From contig PDSF01000008.1 of the NCBI GenBank assembly GCA_002748355.1, positions 1 through 64,000 of the forward strand: 64,000 bases of DNA, given 5' to 3'. Positions 10,027-19,162 of the stretch are shown in pieces (the stretch's first letter is position 1; every line of letters begins with the position of its first letter). The notes under the pieces were generated by a model. The model had not been told where the DNA came from, ran no database searches, and saw only the letters and a program-made list of their open reading frames with translations. The position numbers were made by a program, and so were the translations under genes. The DNA comes from Planctomycetota bacterium. Its GTDB lineage: Bacteria > Planctomycetota > UBA1135 > GCA-002748355.

Positions 10027-10814
10027 CTATGCGCAGCGCAAAGCAGATTGCAGAGGGGCTGGGCGCTGTCGTTAGGGCGCGGCGCGGGGCCGAGGGTCTG
10101 AGTCGAAAGGTCTTTGCCGAACGCAGCGGTCTCAGCGAGCGCTTTCTCGCTCAGGTCGAGGCCGGGCAGGCGAATCCGAGCTTGGCTTCGCTTTGCCAGT
10201 TGGCGGGGGCCTGTCGCCTCGCGGCAGACGAACTCCTGGCCCTCGCCAGTGAGCGGCCGGCAGACGAACAGGCGATTGCCCTGCTCGGCCTGCGCGGCGC
10301 TGGCAAGAGCGCGGTCGGCCACCGGCTGGCTCGTGAGCTGCAGCTCGACTTTGTCGAGCTGGATCAAGAGGTGGAGCGGGAGGCCGGCCTCAGCGTCGCC
10401 GAGCTCTTCGAGCTACATGGCGAGGCGAGCTTCCGGCGCCGTGAGCGAGAGACCCTCCGCCGCCTCCTCCATGAGCGAGGGCGTTTGGTGCTCGCGACCG
10501 GAGGTGGGATTGTGTGCGAGGCCGAGACCTTCGAGCTCTTGCGGCGGCATTGCCGCACGGTCTGGCTACGAGCCACGCCCGAGGAGCATTGGCGGCGGGT
10601 GGTCGCCCAAGGAGATCTGCGACCGATGGAGGGCAATCGTCGCGCTTTCGACGAACTCTGCGCCATCCTGCTCGAGCGCGAGCCGCTGTACGAACGGGCC
10701 GAACTGACCGTCGAGACCTCAGGTCAAAGCGTGAGCCAAGTCGCGGGCAGCTTGCTTGAACTCCTCGATGTAAGAGCCGGCCGGATGCCTCAGGGCTCGT
10801 CGCGCCGCGGCTGA
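10011..10814 (+). CDS. boxR: BoxR-type regulator: XRE helix-turn-helix fused to shikimate-kinase-like domain
   Basis: The protein is 267 residues (261 if translation starts at 10029). Residues about 15-75 are an XRE-type helix-turn-helix (SRKVFAERSGLSERFLAQVE). Residues about 90-255 resemble shikimate kinase, with the P-loop GLRGAGKSAVG, the VELDQEVEREAG block and ATGGGIV. This fusion is diagnostic of BzdR/BoxR regulators, in which the kinase-like domain binds benzoyl-CoA rather than shikimate. It is divergent from boxC and should repress the box genes until benzoyl-CoA appears. A GGAAAG lies nine bases before the ATG at 10011, which itself falls inside one operator copy; the ATG at 10029 lacks a ribosome site. 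Either way the site overlaps its own 5' end, suggesting autoregulation. Confidence 0.93.
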   Translation: MHYVASMRSAKQIAEGLGAVVRARRGAEGLSRKVFAERSGLSERFLAQVEAGQANPSLASLCQLAGACRLAADELLALASERPADEQAIALLGLRGAGKSAVGHRLARELQLDFVELDQEVEREAGLSVAELFELHGEASFRRRERETLRRLLHERGRLVLATGGGIVCEAETFELLRRHCRTVWLRATPEEHWRRVVAQGDLRPMEGNRRAFDELCAILLEREPLYERAELTVETSGQSVSQVAGSLLELLDVRAGRMPQGSSRRG

Positions 10815-10942
10815 GCCCAGGCCAGGGCGAAGAGTCGCGGCTGCTGGCTTTTGGCCATGCCATGGCCTGGGGCTGCTCAGGCACAAAGCTGGCAAAAGGC
10901 ATGGGTTCAGCCAGGTAGAGCCAGGGTCGATGAAGGGGTGGG

Positions 10943-11902
10943 ATGTCCGGCAGGCCCAAAGGCTCGATAGCAGCACTCGTGACGCACGTACCCCAGATCA
11001 GCATCGGATTACCCGTTTTCAACGGGGAGGCCTATCTCGAGGCGACCTTGGAGTCGCTGCTCGGGCAGAGCTTTGGCGACTTTGAAGTCGTGATCTGTGA
11101 TAACGCCTCGACCGATGCCAGCGCCGAGATTCTGGAGCGCTTCGCCGCGCGTGATTCTCGTATTCGCATCCATGGCAGCGAGGAGAACCGCGGAGCTGCA
11201 TGGAACTACAACCGGGCGGTGGCGCTGGCCCGCGCGCCCTACTTCAAGTGGGCCTCGCACGATGATCTCCTCGCGCCCGAATACCTCGCCTGCTGCCTTC
11301 AAGCCCTGGAGCAATCTCCCGATGCGGTACTGGCCTACCCGCGGACGCGGCGCATTGGCCCGGCAGGCGAGTGGCTCGATGATTATGACGATCGATTAAC
11401 CCTCGGCCATGAGCGAGCAAGCCAGCGTCTTCGCCACCTGCTGCACCACATGCGGCTTTGTAATCCGGTCTTCGGATTGATCCGGCGCGAGCTGCTGCTG
11501 CAAACCGGCTTGATCGGAGCCTACGTCTCTTCGGATGAGGTGCTGCTCGTCGAACTCGCGCTTCGTGGGCTCTTCGTCGAGGTGCCGAGGCGCTTGTTCT
11601 TGCGACGGGTCCATCCCGGGTCCTGTTTTGGTGGGGGAAAGACCCTTGAAGAAGTGGCGCTTTGGTTCGACCCTCATGCGGAGCTGGAGAGCTTTCTCCC
11701 AAGGACGCAGAAGTTAGTGCACCTGATGCTGGCGATCGAGAAGGGGCCACTGAGTGAGCTGGAGCGACTGCGTTGTTACGCGGTGCTCCTGCATCGATGG
11801 CCCGCTCAAAACTGGCGGGTGATTGCCGGGGAATGGCGACGACTGCTGCTGTCAAAGATGCGCAGCATCCGGCTCCCTGATCCTCAGCTGCTTTCGTTAT
11901 GA
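10943..11902 (+). CDS. Family 2 glycosyltransferase
   Basis: The 319-residue enzyme begins with a GT-A fold: ISIGLPVFNGEAYLEATLES, then VVICDNASTDASAEIL, and later KWASHDDLLAPEYL, in which the acidic pair is the DxD-like metal and nucleotide-sugar site. The middle region (NPVFGLIRRELLLQTGL and SSDEVLLVELALRG) is common to GT2 enzymes that add sugars to polysaccharide or lipid acceptors. No membrane segment is evident. The gene overlaps the next one by four bases (ATGA), so they are co-translated. The acceptor and donor cannot be deduced. Confidence 0.88.
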   Translation: MSGRPKGSIAALVTHVPQISIGLPVFNGEAYLEATLESLLGQSFGDFEVVICDNASTDASAEILERFAARDSRIRIHGSEENRGAAWNYNRAVALARAPYFKWASHDDLLAPEYLACCLQALEQSPDAVLAYPRTRRIGPAGEWLDDYDDRLTLGHERASQRLRHLLHHMRLCNPVFGLIRRELLLQTGLIGAYVSSDEVLLVELALRGLFVEVPRRLFLRRVHPGSCFGGGKTLEEVALWFDPHAELESFLPRTQKLVHLMLAIEKGPLSELERLRCYAVLLHRWPAQNWRVIAGEWRRLLLSKMRSIRLPDPQLLSL

Positions 11903-12969
11903 AAATCCCCAGAAACCGAATCCTCTCCGCGCTGTGGGCGTTCGGCTTCTTGTGCTTACTCGCCCTACTCTGGGGGTTCTTTGGCTCGCAGCTACCAGGG
12001 GCGGGATTTGAGGAGGATCCTCGCCAGCCGCTAGCTAGCTTGATCCGACCGCGGGCTGGAGCATCGCTTGCGAGCTTTAGCGGGCGAGTCGGAGCCCTGT
12101 GCACGCAGCTCCAGTATTCGCTGCAGCGCCCTGGGCGCATGGACTGGATCCCGGTAGATCTCTCGGCGCCCCCGCACCGCGATGGGGTCGTGACCTTGCA
12201 GTTGCGGGATCTGCCCAGCGCCGCCGGTTCCTATGTGCTGGGGATTCGGAGTCGCAGTCTCTTTGGCCGCTGGCGCAGCCACTGGCATCGCTTCGAGCTT
12301 GAGCGGACCTTGGAGCATCCTCCCTTTGACTGGGTTGCTAGTAGGAGTGAATCCTCTCCCATTCGTAGCGATCACGGCATCTGGGAACGGAGAGTCGTTG
12401 AGGGAAGGACACTTGTTGGCGTCGCGCCGGGAAGCGAGGGCTACGACCGCATTCTTTTGCTGAGTGATCCCTTCGCTGGCGGCCGCCGCGTGCGTGCGAG
12501 CATTCTCTACAGCAAGGGGAGCTTGCCACAGCCAGGCATGTTGCAGGGCTACGGGCTGCTGGCGCTGTGGGGAGGGCACAACGGTGTGGGGTCGCCGATG
12601 CCCGGTTGGCGCTATGGCCTGGCCTGGTACTACTCGAAGCCTGCCGGCTTTGGCCTGGAGCTGAGCTATCGCCAGGGGAGCAAGCCCCACGACAGCAAGG
12701 CCGCCTACCAACCCTTCGTCCCCGAGCCTGGGCGGGTCGAGGAACTGCTGGTCGAAGCCTGGCCAGAGCGGCTCGATGGGGCCGGGTTGCGCTGGCGCAT
12801 GCGGGCCAAGCGTTGGTTCGCCGGCGAGGCCGAGCCCGAGCACTGGATCGAGCTCGCTGACGAAGCTGGGGCTAGACTGCCTGCCGGTCGTTATTCGGTG
12901 GGCTTTTTGGCCCATCGCTGCTCAGCGGGCATCCTGCGGGCGAAGATCGAAGCGATCGATCCTCGCTGA
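11899..12969 (+). CDS. Membrane-anchored or exported protein of unknown function
   Basis: The 356-residue protein starts MKIPRNRILSALWAFGFLCL, and residues about 9-30 form one hydrophobic segment, either an uncleaved anchor or a signal peptide. The rest is predicted extracytoplasmic, rich in beta-type segments and Trp (GLLALWGGHNGVGSPMPGW, YGLAWYYSKPAGFGLELSY), suggesting a concanavalin/laminin-G-like sandwich, although I cannot name the family. Residues 95-130 resemble an Ig-like domain (LRDLPSAAGSYVLGIRSRS). The start codon overlaps the stop of the upstream GT2 gene, so the two are functionally linked, perhaps in building or handling a surface glycan. Confidence 0.75.
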   Translation: MKIPRNRILSALWAFGFLCLLALLWGFFGSQLPGAGFEEDPRQPLASLIRPRAGASLASFSGRVGALCTQLQYSLQRPGRMDWIPVDLSAPPHRDGVVTLQLRDLPSAAGSYVLGIRSRSLFGRWRSHWHRFELERTLEHPPFDWVASRSESSPIRSDHGIWERRVVEGRTLVGVAPGSEGYDRILLLSDPFAGGRRVRASILYSKGSLPQPGMLQGYGLLALWGGHNGVGSPMPGWRYGLAWYYSKPAGFGLELSYRQGSKPHDSKAAYQPFVPEPGRVEELLVEAWPERLDGAGLRWRMRAKRWFAGEAEPEHWIELADEAGARLPAGRYSVGFLAHRCSAGILRAKIEAIDPR

Positions 12970-12990
12970 GGGGCGCTAACGCGGGTCGAC

Positions 12991-13062
12991 GCTGCCACTG
13001 AGGCCGAGTGGCAGCCCGGCAGCGGCAAAGCGCGGCACTGGCGCCGAGAGCTGCGCCAGTGC
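12991..13062. terminator. Two consecutive hairpins after the exported-protein gene
   Basis: GCTGCCACT/AGTGGCAGC (12991-12999 with 13007-13015, loop of seven) is followed by GCACTGGCGC/GCGCCAGTGC (13035-13044 with 13053-13062, loop of eight). Both stems are perfect. There is no T-run, so Rho-independent termination is uncertain, but the position 20-90 bases past the stop at 12969 fits 3'-end hairpins that stop transcription or protect mRNA. Confidence 0.5.
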
Positions 13063-13223
13063 GGAGAAAGCTGCGACGAGAGATCGAGGAATCGGGGCTC
13101 ATGGGCGGCCTGCTGGCTTAGTTGTGAAAGAGCCGCGGAGTATAGGGCGATGGCGGGGCGCTTCGCGTCACCGAACTTGCTGCGAGTTCGCGCCTGGCTC
13201 TCTGCCGGTTATGCTTCCCGCCC

Positions 13224-14879
13224 ATGACCCGAGACCGCGCCCGTGATGGCTTTCTCCTGCTCCTCTTTGCTCTGCTCATTCTGAGCGCGCTTTCGGCGGT
13301 GCGGGGGACGATGGTCGAACGCGCCGACTTCACTTTCACCAACAACACCGAAGTCCAGAGTCTGGACCCGGCCACGGTGAGTGGGGTCCCCGAAGGCCGC
13401 GTCCTGCGCGGGCTCTTCGAAGGCCTGACGGTCGAACACCCCAAGACCCTCGAGCCCCTTCCTGGCATGGCCGAGTCCTGGACGGTGAGTGAGGACGGGC
13501 AAACCCTGCGCTTTCGCATTCGCGCCGAGGCCTGCTGGAGTGATGGTAGGCCGCTGACCGCGGAAGACTTTGTCTGGAGCTGGAAGCGCCTGTTGCAGCC
13601 GCGCACTGCCGCGAAGTACTACGAGCTGTTGTTCTACGTGAAGGGGGCCAAGTCGTACTTCGCCGCGATGGGGGCTTGGGAGAAGGCTGGGGCCGAGGAG
13701 GCCAAGCGGCCCTCCTTCGACAGCGTTGGCATCCGGGCCCCGGAAAGCCATCTCTTTGAGGTAGAGCTGTCGAGTCCGGTGCCGTTCTTCCTCAGCCTCA
13801 CCTCCTTCTACCCGCTGTTTCCGGTGCCGCGGCATGTGGTCGAGGGGCATGGGCGTGACTGGCACCGGCCGGGCAGTTTGGTCAATAACGGGCCCTTCCT
13901 GCTGCAGCAGCGCACCCTTCGCGACCGGATTCGCATGACCCGCAATCCGCGTTACTGGGACCGAGACCGGGTCAAGATCGAGACCATCGACGTGCTTCCG
14001 GTGGAGAGCCTGGTCAGCGCCCTCAACCTCTACCTGAGTGGCGATGTCGATTGGATCCCGGATGTGCCGGCGACGGTGCTTGCCGAGCTCAGCGGTCGCG
14101 AAGACTTCCAATCGAGCCCTTATCTCGGGGTCTATTTCTACCGGATCAATATGCAGAACAAGGATCCGGTCAAACGGCGCTTCTTCGGCGACCTGCGGGT
14201 ACGCCAGGCCCTAGCGCTCACGATCGATCGTGCTGCGATCTGCCGTAGCGTCACCCGTGCCGGCGAGATCCCTGCCTACGACCTCACGCCTCCCGGTCTC
14301 GGTGCCTATTCCGGCCCGCAGATCCCGCGAGAAGACAGCGAGAAGGCCAAGAGCCTCTTGGCTGCGGCACTCGCTGATCTGGGTCTGGAGAAAGCTCCCA
14401 GCTTCACGATTCTCTACAACACCCACGAACTCCATAAGGACATCGCCGAGGTCGTGCAGAGCCAGTGGTCGCGCAAGCTCGGTCTCGATGTGCGTCTCGA
14501 GAACCAGGAGTGGGGCAGCTATATGACCAGCATGCAGAGCCTCGGCTACGACGTGGCGCGCTCGGCCTGGATCGGCGATTACCCCGACCCCAATACCTTC
14601 CTCGACATGTGGACCAAGGGGAATACCAATAACCGCACGGGTTGGACGCGCCCAGAATTCGACGCTCTCTTGGCCCGCGCCAATCACGAGTCGGATGCCG
14701 CCAAACGTCTTAGCCTCCTCGCTGAGGCCGAAGCGATGATCCTTAGCGATTTGCCCGTAATCCCAATCTATTACTACGTAACGAAGAATATGGTGCGGCC
14801 TGGAGTCCAGGGCTTTTATCCCAACGTGCTCAACGTCCACCCGCTCAAGTTCCTCTGGATGCAAAAGCCGAGCAAGTGA
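13224..14879 (+). CDS. Peptide/oligosaccharide ABC-transporter substrate-binding protein, OppA/DppA family
   Basis: The 551-residue protein belongs to the family 5 extracellular solute-binding proteins. An N-terminal hydrophobic segment (residues 9-26) exports or anchors it. Family blocks follow in order: NNTEVQSLDPATVSGVPEG, VLRGLFEGLTVEH, LTAEDFVWSWKRLLQP, RQALALTIDRAAICRSV and, near the C-terminus, IGDYPDPNTFLDMWTKGNTN. These are typical of OppA-like peptide binders. There is no lipobox cysteine, so it is probably membrane-anchored or periplasmic. No permease or ATPase gene is adjacent, so it either joins a transporter encoded elsewhere or works alone. Confidence 0.9.
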   Translation: MTRDRARDGFLLLLFALLILSALSAVRGTMVERADFTFTNNTEVQSLDPATVSGVPEGRVLRGLFEGLTVEHPKTLEPLPGMAESWTVSEDGQTLRFRIRAEACWSDGRPLTAEDFVWSWKRLLQPRTAAKYYELLFYVKGAKSYFAAMGAWEKAGAEEAKRPSFDSVGIRAPESHLFEVELSSPVPFFLSLTSFYPLFPVPRHVVEGHGRDWHRPGSLVNNGPFLLQQRTLRDRIRMTRNPRYWDRDRVKIETIDVLPVESLVSALNLYLSGDVDWIPDVPATVLAELSGREDFQSSPYLGVYFYRINMQNKDPVKRRFFGDLRVRQALALTIDRAAICRSVTRAGEIPAYDLTPPGLGAYSGPQIPREDSEKAKSLLAAALADLGLEKAPSFTILYNTHELHKDIAEVVQSQWSRKLGLDVRLENQEWGSYMTSMQSLGYDVARSAWIGDYPDPNTFLDMWTKGNTNNRTGWTRPEFDALLARANHESDAAKRLSLLAEAEAMILSDLPVIPIYYYVTKNMVRPGVQGFYPNVLNVHPLKFLWMQKPSK

Positions 14880-15242
14880 TGGGCTAGGTTCGAGACCCTC
14901 TCTCGGGGACTTTGGCTCGCTCTGCTGATCTTTTCGCCAAGCTACGAACCGGTTGGCAAGGTCGTCGTGTGCAAGCAAGGCCGCCTGATGCCATGGGCCA
15001 TCGCTGTGGGCGTCCCAGCCGTTAGGGCTTGGATGATGCTGCTCTGCCGCTGGGCGATTCCGTCTGCGGCTAGCTTTTCCCTTGTAGCCCTGCGAGGGCT
15101 ACGGGGAGAAAGAAGTTTGACATCGAAGCTGGCATGGACGCTGTCGGTGATTCGGATATGCAAAGGCTCGGGTGCAAGGCCTTCGTCGACTCCTTCTGGG
15201 TTCACGAGCCTTTTTTCACGTGGCAGCAGCGCAGCGTCCACA
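14880..15242. other. Intergenic stretch without a convincing gene
   Basis: These 363 bases separate the solute-binding protein gene from a small membrane-protein gene. Open frames on both strands exist but lack recognisable features; a 99-codon minus-strand frame at 14942-15241 cannot be excluded. A perfect 8-bp hairpin with a 3-base loop (GTAGCCCT, GCG, AGGGCTAC at 15084-15102) is present without a T-run. Confidence 0.45.
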
Positions 15243-15707
15243 ATGTTCCCTGGGCTGCTTGACCGTGGCAGACTGCGGCGCGTGTGGATGACGCTTTCGA
15301 TCTTGGCCTGGCTTCTCTTCTGGGTGGCGTTGAACGCTTGGGGGACGGGCCAGCTCTCTGAAGATGCGCTGCTGCAGCTGGCGTGGTGGCTGGGGCCGGT
15401 CTTGGCGGCTTTGGGGCTGGGTGTGCGGCTCTGGCAATCGGGCTTTCGGCCTTGGTGGCGTCTGGGGCCGGCGGAACGGGTGGCGAAGACCCGGCGAGCT
15501 GCTTGGCTGTTTAGCGTGCTTGGTTTCTTGCTCTTTACCGGCTTGGAGGGCTGGCGAGAGGATGCGCCCGGGCAGCAGCCCTTGTGGCTGCGCTTGCTCT
15601 TGCACGGGGTGGCGCTCCTGGTCCTGCTTTGGCTGATTCTCCCTTATTCGACTCTCTTGGATGTAGGGGAGCTGGACGAGGGCGACGAATCAAATGCCTC
15701 CCATTGA
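15243..15707 (+). CDS. Small integral membrane protein, unknown function
   Basis: The product is about 154 residues from the ATG at 15243 or 139 from the ATG at 15288. It has four likely membrane segments: LSILAWLLFWVALNAWG, LAWWLGPVLAALGLGV, AAWLFSVLGFLLFTGL and LLHGVALLVLLWLILPY. It ends in an acidic cytoplasmic tail (DVGELDEGDE). The open frame continues upstream to 14967, but that part has no membrane or domain character. I recognise no family. It lies directly upstream of the large glucosidase gene, on the same strand. Confidence 0.6.
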   Translation: MFPGLLDRGRLRRVWMTLSILAWLLFWVALNAWGTGQLSEDALLQLAWWLGPVLAALGLGVRLWQSGFRPWWRLGPAERVAKTRRAAWLFSVLGFLLFTGLEGWREDAPGQQPLWLRLLLHGVALLVLLWLILPYSTLLDVGELDEGDESNASH

Positions 15708-15782
15708 TGCTGGTTAGCTACAGCGGCTGCCTGGCGGCATGATGCCTTATCGACCCCTGATCTTCCGTGCGGAGATGCGCTC

Positions 15783-18700
15783 ATGGCCGATCCTCAGATT
15801 CTCTTGCTCGCTCCCGAAGGCCCCGAGCGTGAAGCTCTGCTAGCGGGGCTGCAGCCACGCCAGGAGCTGAAGCCGCGCACGGCCCTGCCCCAGGACTTGG
15901 GGCCTGTGGACCTGGTTTGGTTCCATCGCGCTCCCGATGAGGAGCTGGGTGAGCTCGAGAGCGGGGATGCCGAGCGCTTGGCGAAATGGGTGCGCGGCGG
16001 TGGCCGACTCCTGCTCACCGGTTCTCCCGCGCAGTGGACTGGGTTGCTCGGCTTCGAGTCGCAGCCGCCGAGCATCCGCCGTCGCCGCTGGGAGGGGCCG
16101 CTGCGCGCTCAGGACCGACTTGGCGTGGCAGGATTTGGCGGGCACCCGCTGTTTCGGCGGCATCGGGGCGGAGTCTATCTGCGCCGGCCCTGGGGCGGCT
16201 GTGCCATGGGCGGGGCCCTCTACGTCGCCGGTGCCCGGCCCGTCGAAGGGCGCCTTCTCGGGGTCGAGAAGGTCTTCCTTGGCCTTGATGCCGAGACCGG
16301 GCTCCTGGTCGAGCACCTGCCCGGCGAAGGGCGCGTGCTTTCGCTCGGTGCCCACCTGGTCTTCGCCCATGCGGGTCCGGGAGAGGATCCTTTCGTCGAG
16401 AACCGCCTGCGTTTCGCTGTGGACCTGATCGACGAGCTACTGACTGGCGACATTGCCGACGAAGCCGTGATTGCTGGGCGCTCGTGGCCGCCGCGTGCCG
16501 AGCTGCTGCGTGAGGCCGAGGCGCCGGACTTCTCCCTGCCCAGCGCCTGGCCCTTCGCCGATCTGGAAGCTCTGCGCGCCGAGAAGGAGCCGCTGATCGC
16601 GATCCCGGGCGAATACGACTCCTTCGACCTGCCGAGCCGAGCCGGAGTGCTCGCTCTCGGGACTGGCGCGGCGGGGCTCCGCGAGGTCTGGCGCCTGCCA
16701 GTTCGCCTGTTGTCGGGGCTCGACCTCCTGGATGAGGAGGATGCTCCACCCACCCCTGTGCGCTTGTTGCTGCGCCCCTCCTCGGTCGAGCGCGAGCTGG
16801 CCTTCGGGGAGACGAGGCTGAGCGAAGTCCTGGTCTCTCCCGAAGCGAGCGGCGTGCTGGCCGGAGAGCTGCACGGCGGCAGCGGGAGGATCCGCTTATT
16901 GTTCCATGGCGACCATCGGATGCAGTGGCCCTATCCGCCACGCGCGCTTGCTTGCATCGAGAACTCCATGTCTGAGGCCGGGCGCCTGTTCCAGTTCGCG
17001 GATAGCACCCTCGGGCATACGGGGCTGCTGGCGTTCTCGCAGGAGCCGCTGAGCTATTGCTGCGAGCCCGAAGCGGACGGCTTTGTCGCTCGCTTCGACT
17101 TTGAGCTGCGTCCGGAGCAAGCCCTGTCTTGGGTGCTCGCCAGCGGCGTGAGCCGGGACGAGGCGCTCGACTCGCTCAAGAACTGCCTGAGCGAGGGCGG
17201 GCCTTTGGGAGCTGCGGCCCTGGAGCATCGAGCCCAGAGACGGCAGACCCGGCTGGCCATCAGCACCGGCAACGCCGAACTCGATCATGAACTGAGCTGG
17301 TGCGTCGAGAAGGGCGACGAGTTCTTTGTCGAGACTCGGGCGCACGAGGGGGCGGAGCCCCTGCGTGGCTACGTCGGTGGCTATGGGGTCACGCGCCCGG
17401 GTTGGTGCAGCGGTCGTCCGGGCTATGCCTGGTTCTTTGGACGGGACAGCCTGTGGTTTGCCCGGGCCATGCTCGCCTTCGGCGATCGCGAGGACGTGCG
17501 GGACAACCTGCGCTTGCTGGCCCGCGGGCAGGGACCCAGTGGCGAGATCTACCACGAGTGGACCCCGTCGGGGGTCGTGCACTACGACGCCGCCGACGCG
17601 ACGCCGATGTTCGTCGAGCTGCTGGGGCGTTATGTCGACTGGACTGGCGACTTGGCCTTGGGGAAGGAGCTCTTCGGCCAGGTCGAACGGGCGCTGGCCT
17701 TCCTCGAGGATCGCGATCGCGATGGCGATGGGGTGACCGAGAACAGCGGGGTTGGGCACGCCTGGGTCGAGGACGGGCCCCTCAGCGAGCAGGTGCACGC
17801 CGAGTGCTACCTGGCTTCGGCACAGGCAGCGGCACTGCTGCGCGGCTCGGCTCTGGCCCAGCGGCTTGGTAAGGATGCTCTTTCTCGCGACTGGCGGGCC
17901 CAGGCCGCAACTGTGCAAAGGGTCCTCTCGGAGCGCTTCTTCGATGAGGATCTCGGCCGCTTTGCGCACGCGCTGCGCCGCGATGGGAGCTTTGACCTTT
18001 CCCCATCGGCACTAGGAGCCATGCCCGCGGTTTTCGGCGTGATCGACGAGAACCTGGCCGGACGAAGCCTGGTGCCCTACGCCGGGAGTGAATACTCCAC
18101 CGACTGGGGCGTTCGCTTGCTCTCTGAAGAGGATCCTCGCTTCGATCCCATCTCCTTTCAGGCGGGGAGCGTCTGGCCCCTGCTCACCGGCTGGGTGACC
18201 TTGGCGGACTTCCAGGTCGGGCGGCCGGGACCGGCTTGGGAACGGCTGACCGGCCTGCTCGGGTTGGTGACCCGCTTCCATCCGGGTGTGCTCGAGGAGG
18301 TCTACCGCGGTGACCTCTGTGCGCCGATGGGGCTTTGCCCGCATCAGGCGTGGAGCCACAGCGCGGTCTTTGGGGCTTTGGCCTTGGGGCTGCTTGGCCT
18401 CGGCGTCGAAGCCGGGACTGATGTGCTGCGTATTGCTCCCTGCCTACCGGGGGGGCTCGACGAGCTGCGGGCGGAGCGGGTGCGCTTCCGCGATGCTCAG
18501 CTCCATGTGCAGGTCCACCGTGAGCAGGACGGACGCCATCTTGAGATCGTGCTAGAGGGCGTCGAGGGCAACTGCGCTGTCGAGCTGGCCCCCTTCTTCC
18601 CCTCGCCTTGTGAGATCCAAGAGGTCCAGATCGATGGCGAGGCTTTGGACTGCGAGCGAGAAGAACTGCTCGAAGGTCTGCGGCTGCGGAGCCCGAGCTT

Positions 18701-19043
18701 CGAAGTCGCGGCCGGCCAGCGCCGGGTCCTGCGCTTTGACGTGGTCCCCGACCTCTTGATCGTGGACCGCACGGTGCGGCCCGAGGAGGAGCAAGGCTCG
18801 GAAGCGCCGCGGGTGCTTGCCAGGCGGGCGCTGGATGGGAATAGCGCTCTCGAACTGGTGGTCGAGGCACGCCCTGGTCATCACTCCTTGCCGGTGCGGC
18901 TCCCCGGGCGGCCCCCCCTGTCTATCGAGGGGGCTGAGCTGCGGTCCGGATCACTTCGCTTCCACATCGAGGAGAAATCTCCCAGCGCTAGCTATACTCG
19001 GCACACTATGATTCGGCACACTATGATCTTGCGCTTCCAGTGA
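15783..19043 (+). CDS. Amylo-alpha-1,6-glucosidase-like (six-hairpin) glycosidase with N-terminal GATase/ThuA-like domain
   Basis: The 1086-residue protein has no signal peptide. Residues 1-220 look like a Rossmann-type, class I amidotransferase/ThuA-like domain (RLAKWVRGGGRLLLTG, then LLGVEKVFLGLDAETGLLVE). A middle region resembles the N-terminal beta domain of glycogen debranching enzymes (IAIPGEYDSFDLPSRAG). From about residue 500 to 910 a six-hairpin domain contains GYAWFFGRDSLWFARAMLA and GEIYHEWTPSG, signature blocks of the debranching/GDE_C type, with the later FQAGSVWPLLTGW and CPHQAWSHSAVFGAL. A C-terminal beta domain follows. It probably trims glycogen or another alpha-glucan in the cytoplasm. 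The last codons contain a 15-bp tandem duplication, giving the odd ending TRHTMIRHTMILRFQ. Confidence 0.85.
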   Translation: MADPQILLLAPEGPEREALLAGLQPRQELKPRTALPQDLGPVDLVWFHRAPDEELGELESGDAERLAKWVRGGGRLLLTGSPAQWTGLLGFESQPPSIRRRRWEGPLRAQDRLGVAGFGGHPLFRRHRGGVYLRRPWGGCAMGGALYVAGARPVEGRLLGVEKVFLGLDAETGLLVEHLPGEGRVLSLGAHLVFAHAGPGEDPFVENRLRFAVDLIDELLTGDIADEAVIAGRSWPPRAELLREAEAPDFSLPSAWPFADLEALRAEKEPLIAIPGEYDSFDLPSRAGVLALGTGAAGLREVWRLPVRLLSGLDLLDEEDAPPTPVRLLLRPSSVERELAFGETRLSEVLVSPEASGVLAGELHGGSGRIRLLFHGDHRMQWPYPPRALACIENSMSEAGRLFQFADSTLGHTGLLAFSQEPLSYCCEPEADGFVARFDFELRPEQALSWVLASGVSRDEALDSLKNCLSEGGPLGAAALEHRAQRRQTRLAISTGNAELDHELSWCVEKGDEFFVETRAHEGAEPLRGYVGGYGVTRPGWCSGRPGYAWFFGRDSLWFARAMLAFGDREDVRDNLRLLARGQGPSGEIYHEWTPSGVVHYDAADATPMFVELLGRYVDWTGDLALGKELFGQVERALAFLEDRDRDGDGVTENSGVGHAWVEDGPLSEQVHAECYLASAQAAALLRGSALAQRLGKDALSRDWRAQAATVQRVLSERFFDEDLGRFAHALRRDGSFDLSPSALGAMPAVFGVIDENLAGRSLVPYAGSEYSTDWGVRLLSEEDPRFDPISFQAGSVWPLLTGWVTLADFQVGRPGPAWERLTGLLGLVTRFHPGVLEEVYRGDLCAPMGLCPHQAWSHSAVFGALALGLLGLGVEAGTDVLRIAPCLPGGLDELRAERVRFRDAQLHVQVHREQDGRHLEIVLEGVEGNCAVELAPFFPSPCEIQEVQIDGEALDCEREELLEGLRLRSPSFEVAAGQRRVLRFDVVPDLLIVDRTVRPEEEQGSEAPRVLARRALDGNSALELVVEARPGHHSLPVRLPGRPPLSIEGAELRSGSLRFHIEEKSPSASYTRHTMIRHTMILRFQ
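18998..19027. repeat. 15-bp tandem duplication at the 3' end of the glucosidase gene
   Basis: TCGGCACACTATGAT occurs twice head to tail (18998-19012 and 19013-19027). Being 15 bases long it keeps the frame and duplicates five codons (residues RHTMI) just before the stop. Confidence 0.95.
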
Positions 19044-19162
19044 TGTTCTGGCGGCCCTTTTTCGGTGCCTGTGTCCTGTGTCGCAAGTTTCTCGTCTCTA
19101 CCGCAGCCGAGCCCTCGCCGCGCTTTCTCCAGCGAGTTCCTTCTCTGACCGAGTTCTCTCTT

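Noticed and set aside
12872..13102. Minus-strand frame starting MSPDSSISRRSFLRTGAALG, resembling a twin-arginine signal peptide.
   Set aside because: It has no mature domain, overlaps the 3' end of a well-supported plus-strand gene, and its hydrophobic part is encoded by the arms of a perfect hairpin (13035-13062), so the likeness is probably accidental. A one-base shift gives a longer hydrophobic run but still ends within about 45 residues.
19001..19025. GCACACTATG in the glucosidase 3' repeat as a further BoxR site.
   Set aside because: It lacks the second TGCAT half-site found in both copies at 9970-10026, so the likeness is limited to eight bases and is probably chance.
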